From Acidobacteriota bacterium (GTDB lineage: Bacteria > Acidobacteriota > Vicinamibacteria > Vicinamibacterales > CAVVIG01), in contig QHWK01000527.1 in assembly GCA_003223775.1 (NCBI GenBank), forward strand, positions 1-5,579: DNA of 5,579 bases, in the 5' to 3' direction. Within the stretch, counting starts at the first letter, position 1, and each line of letters opens with the position of its first letter. Below, in pieces: positions 1 to 5,219 of the stretch. The position numbers were made by a program, and so were the translations under genes. The notes below the pieces were generated by a model. That model was not told the origin of the DNA. It saw only the letters and a program-made list of their open reading frames with translations, and did no database searches.

Positions 1-261
1 CTCGTCGTCGACGACGAGCACGCGCGGGCGTGCTCTGCCGGTGGCGGGCCGCGCCGGCGGAGGCGCAGCCGGACGCGCACCGCCGCCGCGCGGACGCTGG
101 CTGTCGAGCCAGGCGTCGATGTCGCGCTTGCGGAAGCGCCATTGCCGGCCGACACGGACCGCCGGGATCTTGCCCGCTTTGATCAGCCGGTACACCGTCC
201 TGAGGTTGACCTGGAGGTACTCGAGGACTTCCTCGGTGGTGAGAAACGTTTCATCAATCAT
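1..261 (-). CDS. Response regulator with N-terminal excisionase-type HTH and C-terminal receiver domain (partial, 3' end outside window)
   Basis: The frame is open from an ATG at 261 to the left edge, giving the first 87 residues. Residues about 6-52 look like an excisionase/MerR-type winged helix (HTH_17): a TTEEVLEYLQV helix, the RTVYRLIKAG recognition helix, then a wing with KIPAVRVGRQWRFRKRDIDAWL-like sequence. Residues 55-79 are a Pro/Ala/Gly/Arg linker. Residues 80-87 (RVLVVDDE) match the first beta strand and acidic pair (D85, D86) that begin CheY-like receiver domains; the phosphoacceptor Asp would lie beyond the window. The start is supported by a GAGGA at 271-275, nine nt upstream. 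The gene begins 3 nt after the stop of the histidine kinase, so it is very probably that kinase's partner and is co-translated with it. Inference: a phosphorylation-controlled DNA-binding protein. Additional domains after the receiver cannot be excluded. Confidence 0.85.
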   Translation of the reverse strand, partial: MIDETFLTTEEVLEYLQVNLRTVYRLIKAGKIPAVRVGRQWRFRKRDIDAWLDSQRPRGGGARPAAPPPARPATGRARPRVLVVDDE

Positions 262-264
262 GCG

Positions 265-2298
265 TCAACGTCCTCGTGATGGCGCGATGGGCAGTTCCAC
301 GGTGAACACGGCGCCTCCGTCGGGGTGATTGGCCGCGAGGATCTGCCCGCCGTGCTCCTGCACGATTCCGTAGGTGATGGCCAGGCCGAGGCCCGTGCCT
401 TTGCCGACTTCCTTGGTGGTATAAAACGGCTCGAAGATTCGCGACAACGTGTCCTCGGGAATGCCGGTGCCGGTATCGCGCACCGTCGCGACGATTTTGT
501 CCCGCGACGGCGCCACGGCCGTGCTGATCTCGATCCGGCCGCCCTGGCCCGTGGCTGCAATCGCGTGCTCCGCGTTCATCACCATATTGAGGAACACCTG
601 ATGCAGGAGCAGCGGATCGCTCGGCACGCGCGGCAGCTTTTCGTCATAGTGTCGCACGACTTCGATGCCGATCGCACGGTGCGCCGGCGCGCGGAGCGAG
701 AGCACCTTCTGCAGGACGACGTTCAGGCTCACCGCGCGCCGCACGAGCCGCCGCGATCCGGCGAACACGAGCAGGTTTCGCACGATCTTGGCCGCCCGGT
801 CCGCTTCACGATAGATCGTGCCGACCTCGCGGCGCAGCTGTTTCGGGAAGGCGCCCGTGGTCCGCAGCAGCTCGAGGTGGCCGAGGACGCCCTGCAGCGG
901 GTTGTTCAGCTCATGCGCGATGCCGGCGACGAACTGGCCGAGCGCCGCCAGCTTCTCGCTCTGCGTCAGACGTTTGCGCAGCTCCTCGCGCTCCGCCTCG
1001 AGGCGGGTCTGGGACGTCAGATCGCGGGCGACGACCACGCTGCCGACCGGCTCCCGATCGTGGTCGAGCAGGTCGGTGACGGTCACCATGAACGGCCCCC
1101 TCCACACCGGATCCACGACTTCGCCGGTGACGGCGGCGTCGCCCCGCGGCCGCGTCGCGCGGGTCGCCTTGTGCTGCTCGAGGAAGGCGGCGAGCTCGGG
1201 GCCGATGTAATCCGCGATCGGCTTGTCGATCAGATCCTCGCGCTTGCGGCCGACGCGCGTCGCGAACGCGCGGTTGACGTGGACGATATGGCCGCGCATG
1301 TCGGAGACGGCGACCAGGTGCGTGATCGAGTCGAAGGTGTTCTCGAGCTCGCGGCGCGATCGCATCACGTCGTCGAGCAGCTGCATGTTCTCGATCGCGC
1401 TCGAGAGCTGGCGGCCCAGTTCGTCGGCGCGATCGAGCAGATCCAGCTCGCCGCCGGTCTCGACGCGCACGCCCTCGAAGACGATTGTGCCGAGCGCGCG
1501 CCGCGTGCCGCGCAGCGGGACGGTCACGATGGCGGTCGCCTCGTCGGCCGCGGGCGGCACGATCTCCGCCCGGGTGCGCCGCATCGCGGCGGCTGCCGGC
1601 GCCGACGGATCGTCGCTGCTCACGCGGACCCCGCGTACGACCTCGGACGCTTCCGACGAGGCCTGCAGCATCAGCTGGCGCGCGCGGCGATCGTGCACCC
1701 ACACCGACGTGCGATCGGCGCCGAAGAGCCGATTCGCGCCGTGGCAGAAGATGTCGAGCCCCGCCGAGAGGTTCAGCGTCGCCGCGAGGCTGCCCGTGAA
1801 CTCGTCGAGCAGTTCGCGGACGTCGCGCTGCAGTTCGTCGGTCTGCCGCAGGTGCAGGAGCTCGAGCGCCGTGATGAAGGCATCGCCGACTTCCGCGCCC
1901 GCGCGCTCGACGCTCCCGGCCGACGGCGGCGCCTCGAACCCGATCGCCAGCAGCCCGACGCGCTCTTCGCCGCGGACCAGCGGCAGCAGCAGCGCCGCGC
2001 GCGAACAGAGCCGCGCCGCGAGCTCCGGTGCCTGGCGTCCCGTGTCGGCGACGAGCGTCGGCGCATGGCGCGTGAACGCCTCGGCGACGAGCGCGGCTTC
2101 CTCCGGACCCGGAAGCCACGGATCCGTGCGCAGCGAGTCGAGCGCGAACCCGGAGGTCGCCTGCAGATCGCCGGTTCGCGGATTGTGCCGGAAGAGCAGC
2201 GAGCAGATGCCGCCGGTGACGTCCAGCGCATGCTGGTGCAGATGATTGTACTGGATCGCGGCTCCTAAGGCCAATACACTCAGACTGTTAGGTGTCAA
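265..2298 (-). CDS. Soluble sensor histidine kinase, GAF-GAF-PAS-HisKA-HATPase (NtrB-like core)
   Basis: The product has 677 residues and no membrane segment or signal peptide, so it should act in the cytoplasm. Inferred domains: GAF at about 17-145, second GAF at about 165-305, PAS at about 315-430 (ITHLVAVSDMRGHIVHVNRAF), a short coiled linker at 430-448, HisKA at about 448-512 with phosphoacceptor H462 in AHELNNPLQG, and HATPase at about 555-672. The ATP-binding motifs are complete: N box with N571 and N575 (NMVMNAEHA), G1 box DTGTGIP at 608-614, F box FEPFYTTK at 622-629, and G2 box GKGTGLGLA at 632-640. Autophosphorylation followed by transfer to the adjacent HTH-receiver protein is the expected reaction. 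The signal is unknown; GAF and PAS domains usually bind small ligands, haem or flavin. The start is a TTG preceded by GGAGAG with five nt between GGAG and TTG; no in-frame ATG or GTG was found near the N-terminus. The first GAF domain begins almost at residue 1, so a slightly different start remains possible. Confidence 0.93.
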   Translation of the reverse strand: MTPNSLSVLALGAAIQYNHLHQHALDVTGGICSLLFRHNPRTGDLQATSGFALDSLRTDPWLPGPEEAALVAEAFTRHAPTLVADTGRQAPELAARLCSRAALLLPLVRGEERVGLLAIGFEAPPSAGSVERAGAEVGDAFITALELLHLRQTDELQRDVRELLDEFTGSLAATLNLSAGLDIFCHGANRLFGADRTSVWVHDRRARQLMLQASSEASEVVRGVRVSSDDPSAPAAAAMRRTRAEIVPPAADEATAIVTVPLRGTRRALGTIVFEGVRVETGGELDLLDRADELGRQLSSAIENMQLLDDVMRSRRELENTFDSITHLVAVSDMRGHIVHVNRAFATRVGRKREDLIDKPIADYIGPELAAFLEQHKATRATRPRGDAAVTGEVVDPVWRGPFMVTVTDLLDHDREPVGSVVVARDLTSQTRLEAEREELRKRLTQSEKLAALGQFVAGIAHELNNPLQGVLGHLELLRTTGAFPKQLRREVGTIYREADRAAKIVRNLLVFAGSRRLVRRAVSLNVVLQKVLSLRAPAHRAIGIEVVRHYDEKLPRVPSDPLLLHQVFLNMVMNAEHAIAATGQGGRIEISTAVAPSRDKIVATVRDTGTGIPEDTLSRIFEPFYTTKEVGKGTGLGLAITYGIVQEHGGQILAANHPDGGAVFTVELPIAPSRGR
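271..275 (-). promoter_or_regulatory. Shine-Dalgarno site of the HTH-receiver gene
   Basis: GAGGA on the minus strand lies nine nt before the ATG at 261, inside the last codons of the upstream kinase gene. This supports the chosen start and translational coupling of the pair. Confidence 0.55.
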
Positions 2299-2360
2299 AG
2301 ACTCTCCGTCGCCGTTTGGCGTCCTAATTCCTGAAACAGAGAGGGCCTTCCGCGCTCCGC
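2299..2360. promoter_or_regulatory. Divergent intergenic region between kinase and ECF sigma operons
   Basis: This 62-bp gap separates two divergently oriented start codons and is the only place where upstream control signals for both operons can sit, unless promoters extend into the coding regions. It is visibly less GC-rich than the flanking genes. No convincing sigma-70 box pair and no classical ECF-type GGAAC/GTC pair could be assigned. A purine run (agagaggg, 2338-2345) lies about 16 nt before the sigma ATG, rather far for an efficient ribosome binding site. Confidence 0.5.
2302..2307 (-). promoter_or_regulatory. Shine-Dalgarno site deciding the TTG start of the histidine kinase
   Basis: On the minus strand GGAGAG occurs just before TTG at 2298, with five nt between GGAG and the start codon. 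A second in-frame TTG at 2274 lacks any such sequence, so the upstream TTG is preferred. Confidence 0.5.
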
Positions 2361-2945
2361 ATGACGTCGACGGACGAGGAGCTCGTCGCGCGATCGATTG
2401 GCGGCGACTCCGACAGCTTCAACGAGCTGGTGCTTCGGTGGGAGCGGCCCATCTACGCCCTTGCGTACCGAACGATCGGGCGCGAAGAGGATGCGCGAGA
2501 CGTGTGCCAGGAGACGTTTCTGCGCGCCTTTCGCGCGCTCCCGGGCTTCCGGGGGCAGGCGAAGTTCTCGTCGTGGCTGTATCGGATCGCCCTGAACTTG
2601 TGCCGCGACTGGATTCGGCGTGAGCGCCGGGCGCCCATCGTCCAAGCGCCCGAGGACGTCGACGTCATGGAGCTGGCCGCCGCCGCCGAGCCGACGGAGT
2701 CGATTGAGGATCTGGTCGCGCGCAAGGATCTGTCGCGCGCCGTCGAGCGGTTGATGGCGCTCCTGCCGGAGGAACAGCGCACGGCGATCGTGCTGAAGGA
2801 ATACCATGGGCTCACATTCCAGGAGATCGCGGAGCTGGTCGGCTGTCCGTTGAGCACGGTGAAGACGCGTTTGTATCAGGGACTGACGGTCCTTCGCCGG
2901 GAGCTGGCGAAGGGCGAGCCGAAGAAGACCAAAGCCACCTTATGA
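2361..2945 (+). CDS. ECF-family RNA polymerase sigma factor
   Basis: The 194-residue product has the usual ECF size and two-domain layout. Sigma region 2 spans about residues 18-88: DSFNELVLRWERPIYALAYR, then the hallmark DARDVCQETFLRAFRAL and the FSSWLYRIALNLCRDWIRR stretch that contacts core polymerase and the -10 element. An acidic linker (about 95-120) leads to region 4 at about 126-180, with LPEEQRTAIVLKEYHGLTF and the HTH EIAELVGCPLSTVKTRLYQGL that reads the -35 element. The ATG at 2361 gives a canonical N-terminus (TDEELVARSIGGDSDSF) and an upstream in-frame stop at 2325 limits extension. The stop overlaps the ATG of the anti-sigma gene (ATGA), the classical arrangement for a sigma factor held by its cognate inhibitor. 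It resembles RpoE/SigW-like ECF sigmas, but the subgroup cannot be fixed by eye. Confidence 0.96.
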   Translation: MTSTDEELVARSIGGDSDSFNELVLRWERPIYALAYRTIGREEDARDVCQETFLRAFRALPGFRGQAKFSSWLYRIALNLCRDWIRRERRAPIVQAPEDVDVMELAAAAEPTESIEDLVARKDLSRAVERLMALLPEEQRTAIVLKEYHGLTFQEIAELVGCPLSTVKTRLYQGLTVLRRELAKGEPKKTKATL

Positions 2946-3721
2946 CTGAACCTGTCTGTACATATCCGGGCGACCGCGACGAAGCGCTCATCGCATTGCT
3001 CTACGACGATGGCGGCGCGGAGGCGAGCGCAGATCGCGCGCGCTTCGAGGCGCACGTGCGCGCGTGCGCGGCGTGCCGCGTGGAGCTCGACGCGCTGCGC
3101 GGCATCCGCGCGCAGCTCGCGCGCTGGGCGCCGCCGGAGCCGAAATTCGGCGCGCGAGCGAATCTACAATCCAATCCGCAATCCAATCCGCAGTCCGCGC
3201 TTCGCAATCCGCGATGGGTTCCGGCGTGGGCGCAGGCTGTGGCTGCGGTGCTCGTCGTCGGCGTCGCCGCGGGGATCGCGAACCTCGACGTTCACTACGA
3301 TCGCAGCGGCCTGACGATCCGCACCGGCTGGTCGTCGCGCGCCGCTGCGCCGGCGGCGCAGCCCGCGGCCGCGCCGGCGGCCGCAGACGCGGCGCTCTGG
3401 AAAGCGGATCTCGCCGCGCTCGAGCGTCAGCTGCGCTCGGAGCTTCGTCCGTCGCAGGCGGCGAACACCGCGGCCGCGCAGCGCTCGTCGGACGCCGACC
3501 TGGTGCGGCGCGTGCGCGCGCTCGTCGACGACAGCGAGAAGCGGCAGCAGCGCGAGCTGGCGCTGCGGATCGCCGAGCTGATGCGCGACGTCAACGTGCA
3601 GCGGCAGGCGGATCTGGTGCGCGTGGATCGCGCGCTCGGCCTCGTCGAGAACAAGGTCGGGGTCGAGGTGCTGAAGAACCGGCAGCAGATGAACTACTTC
3701 ATCCGAACGTCGCAGAGATAG
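2942..3721 (+). CDS. Membrane-anchored anti-sigma factor with zinc-finger-like (ZAS) N-terminus
   Basis: The ATG overlaps the sigma stop codon by four bases. Residues 10-60 form a small helical domain with H38-x3-C42-x2-C45 (HVRACAAC), the zinc-binding signature of ZAS anti-sigma domains, which would grip the ECF sigma in the cytoplasm. A linker rich in Asn, Pro, Gln and Ser (74-90) contains a perfect tetrapeptide duplication (SNPQ). One hydrophobic segment at about 93-113 (WAQAVAAVLVVGVAAGIA) should cross the inner membrane. The part beyond it has an Ala/Pro-rich stretch (134-148) and a long charged helical, probably coiled-coil region (about 150-245), placing a sensor-like domain outside the cytoplasm. 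At 259 residues it is a typical size for a one-pass anti-sigma. Inference: it releases the sigma on envelope signals; no protease site can be pointed to. The canonical fourth zinc ligand is not obvious. Confidence 0.88.
   Translation: MTEPVCTYPGDRDEALIALLYDDGGAEASADRARFEAHVRACAACRVELDALRGIRAQLARWAPPEPKFGARANLQSNPQSNPQSALRNPRWVPAWAQAVAAVLVVGVAAGIANLDVHYDRSGLTIRTGWSSRAAAPAAQPAAAPAAADAALWKADLAALERQLRSELRPSQAANTAAAQRSSDADLVRRVRALVDDSEKRQQRELALRIAELMRDVNVQRQADLVRVDRALGLVENKVGVEVLKNRQQMNYFIRTSQR
3167..3190 (+). repeat. Perfect 12-bp tandem duplication in the anti-sigma linker
   Basis: The unit caatccaatccg occurs twice without a gap (3167-3178 and 3179-3190) and is followed by degenerate copies (cagtccgc, cgcaatccgc) to about 3212. 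The length is a multiple of three, so the frame is kept and the linker gains SNPQ. The codons (AAT, CAA, CAG) are AT-richer than those around them, suggesting an inserted or slipped short repeat. Confidence 0.9.
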
Positions 3722-3722
3722 T

Positions 3723-3728
3723 AGGGGG
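3723..3728 (+). promoter_or_regulatory. Shine-Dalgarno site for the GTG-started secreted protein
   Basis: AGGGGG sits five nt before the GTG at 3734, directly after the anti-sigma stop codon (TAG, 3719-3721). It supports the GTG start of the next gene. Confidence 0.6.
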
Positions 3729-3733
3729 CGCTT

Positions 3734-4579
3734 GTGAAACGGGTCGCATCATTCGTCAGGGTCGCATCATTCGTCATCGCGGGAACCGTCGCGGCCGCCG
3801 CGTCGGCCGCGGCGCAGGCGCCGCCGGCCGCAGGCGCGCGCGCCTCGGCGGAGCAGCGCTATCAGATCGGGCAGATGGAGCGGGTGCTCGAGGGCGCCGT
3901 GGAGCACGGCGTCACCGTCACGCGCGACCGGCTGCAGACGCTCGCGCAGACGCCGGCCGACATGTTCGTCAGCGACAACGCCCACGCCAGCGGCTTCCGC
4001 CTCGAGGGCTACGGAGTCTTCTTCGACGTGACGGTGCCGTCGTTCAACGCGACGCTCACGTGGAGCCTGCGCACGCTCGATCAGAACGATCTCGGCCTCG
4101 ACAGCGCGCTGCGCACGCTGCAGGCGCACATCAAGAGCTCGGGCGATCCCAACCTGGAGCAGGCGCTGAAGCGGATCGAGCTGCAGGTGACGCCGGCAAG
4201 CCTCACGCGCTCGGCGCCGCAGCTCGCCGACGTCGGAGGCGCGCGCACGATCACCGGCTCGGCCGCGTCGATCGCGCAGGACAAGCCGGCGCAGGCCGAC
4301 GATTCGATCCTCGCCGATCCGAACGAGGCGTACCGCACCGAGGTGACGGAAGCGCTGAAGGACGCGATGCTCACGCACAGCAGCGGGCTCGGGATCGGCA
4401 CGAGCGAATGGCTCACGATCGCGGCGAAGGGCAACGACGATCGGCCGCGGCTCGCGCCGGCCGACGCCGATTCGCGCACGCGCATCTTCCGGCTGCACGG
4501 ATCGGATCTCGCCGATTTCCTCGCCGGCAAGATCACGCGCGAGCAGGCGCTGCAGCGGATCGAAGTGCGGGTGTTCTAG
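3734..4579 (+). CDS. Secreted protein of unknown function, third gene of the sigma operon
   Basis: No family is recognised. The 281-residue product starts with a signal peptide: a short basic start (KR), a hydrophobic core (ASFVIAGTVAAAASAAA), and likely signal peptidase I cleavage after about residue 24-29 (SAAAQA-P). The mature protein has no membrane segment, so it should be periplasmic or exported. Visible features are an N-terminal helix (QRYQIGQMERVLEGAVEHG), a hydrophobic beta-like stretch (GYGVFFDVTVPSF, about 93-104), and a similar E-QAL-RIE pattern twice, at about 142-152 and at the very C-terminus (270-281). No catalytic motif is evident. The start is GTG with AGGGGG five nt upstream, 12 nt after the anti-sigma stop. 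Its position suggests a partner of, or a target for, the envelope sigma switch; this is context only. The signal peptide carries a perfect six-residue duplication (RVASFV). Confidence 0.85.
   Translation: MKRVASFVRVASFVIAGTVAAAASAAAQAPPAAGARASAEQRYQIGQMERVLEGAVEHGVTVTRDRLQTLAQTPADMFVSDNAHASGFRLEGYGVFFDVTVPSFNATLTWSLRTLDQNDLGLDSALRTLQAHIKSSGDPNLEQALKRIELQVTPASLTRSAPQLADVGGARTITGSAASIAQDKPAQADDSILADPNEAYRTEVTEALKDAMLTHSSGLGIGTSEWLTIAAKGNDDRPRLAPADADSRTRIFRLHGSDLADFLAGKITREQALQRIEVRVF
3741..3776 (+). repeat. Perfect 18-bp tandem duplication in the signal peptide
   Basis: gggtcgcatcattcgtca occurs at 3741-3758 and again at 3759-3776 with no mismatch. It duplicates six codons in frame (RVASFV) within the n/h region of the signal peptide. 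The GCA and TCA codons in the unit are rarer here than GCG and TCG, pointing to a recent slippage or inserted repeat. Confidence 0.92.
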
Positions 4580-4589
4580 AATAGCGCGC

Positions 4590-5072
4590 ATGCGCGCGCT
4601 CCGGCTCCTGGTGTCTGTCGCGGCGGCTTCGGCCGCCGCGTGCGGTCCGACCGTCGATCTCACCAAAGGCCTTCAGGTCACCGTCGTCAACACCGGGTGG
4701 TACGACGTCGGGATCGTCAACGGCCAGAACAAGCTGGTCCCCGCTGTTTCCTTCACCCTCAAGAACGTCTCCGAACGCACGCTGGTCTCGTTGCAGGTGA
4801 ACGCGCTCTTCCGGCGCGTCTCCGAGAACGACGAGTGGGGCAGCGAGCTCGTCATCGCCGCCGGATCGAGCGGCCTCGCCGCCGGCGCGTCGACATCCTC
4901 GCTGACGGCTAAATCGCCGCGCGGCTACACGGGCAGCGATCAATCCAGACTTGAGATGCTGCAGAACAGCCATTTCGTCGACGCGAAAGTGGATCTGTTC
5001 GCCAAGTACGGGTCGACGCAGTGGACGCGCCTGGGCTCGTACCCGATCTCCCGCCAGCTGCTGCCGAAATAG
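4590..5072 (+). CDS. Small lipoprotein-like exported protein of unknown function
   Basis: The 160-residue product begins with MRALRLLVSVAAASAAAC, a basic start and hydrophobic stretch ending at C18. The residues before the cysteine (AAA) fit a relaxed lipobox, so lipid attachment at C18 is plausible but not certain. The mature part is rich in beta-forming stretches (LQVTVVNTGWYDVGI, VPAVSFTLKNVSERTLVSLQVNALFRR) and recalls small immunoglobulin-like domains that compare free and modified backbone segments, such as FxLYD-type proteins; this resemblance is weak. It lies 10 nt after the secreted-protein gene, so it is probably the last gene of the sigma operon. No good Shine-Dalgarno sequence precedes the ATG. 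A low-complexity inverted repeat begins 15 nt after its stop. Confidence 0.8.
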   Translation: MRALRLLVSVAAASAAACGPTVDLTKGLQVTVVNTGWYDVGIVNGQNKLVPAVSFTLKNVSERTLVSLQVNALFRRVSENDEWGSELVIAAGSSGLAAGASTSSLTAKSPRGYTGSDQSRLEMLQNSHFVDAKVDLFAKYGSTQWTRLGSYPISRQLLPK

Positions 5073-5087
5073 TCTGTTGATCTGCAA

Positions 5088-5187
5088 GGCAGGACGGCAG
5101 AAAGGCAGGACGGCAGGAATTCAAGGCAGAAAGGTCGGAAGGCGGAAAGGCCGAAGGCAGGAAGGTCGGAAGGTCGGAAGGTCGGAG
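5088..5187 (+). repeat. Left, purine-rich arm of a low-complexity inverted repeat
   Basis: Tandem units of about 8 bp fill this non-coding stretch. A 16-bp block ggcaggacggcagaaa (5088-5103) recurs at 5104-5119 with one mismatch, and aaggtcgg occurs three times in exact register at 5162-5185 and once more at 5131-5138. ggcaggaattcaa at 5112-5124 is exactly inverted at 5257-5269 in the right arm. No protein-coding signal is visible. Confidence 0.88.
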
Positions 5188-5219
5188 AGTGGCGAGGACT
5201 AGATTTCTGCCCTTCGGCC
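5149..5219. terminator. Possible bidirectional hairpin terminator between convergent genes
   Basis: ggccgaagg (5149-5157) pairs perfectly with ccttcggcc (5211-5219); with one bulged base the pairing extends over a further gcag/ctgc. The wider arms can add more pairing. It lies between two converging transcription units, where a bidirectional terminator would be useful. There is no T tract and the loop is about 50 nt, so it is not a classical intrinsic terminator. Confidence 0.25.

Noticed and set aside
1..261. Phage excisionase marking a prophage or integrative element
   Set aside because: The HTH resembles excisionases, but it is joined to a receiver domain and coupled to a histidine kinase; no integrase or attachment site is visible.
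41..328. A plus-strand open frame at the left end
   Set aside because: It opposes the HTH-receiver gene, whose domain match, ribosome binding site and coupling to the kinase are convincing.
325..2268. A 647-codon plus-strand open frame antisense to the histidine kinase
   Set aside because: The minus-strand frame contains all kinase motifs in order. The antisense frame is His/Arg/Asp-rich without any domain, as expected for the shadow of a GC-rich gene.
3064..4584. A 506-codon plus-strand open frame spanning the anti-sigma and secreted-protein genes
   Set aside because: It is extremely Arg/Ala/Gly-rich, crosses two well-supported genes in another frame and has no recognisable domain.
3767..4666. 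A 299-codon minus-strand open frame over the secreted-protein gene
   Set aside because: It is Arg-rich without domains; the plus-strand frame has a signal peptide, ribosome binding site and operon spacing.
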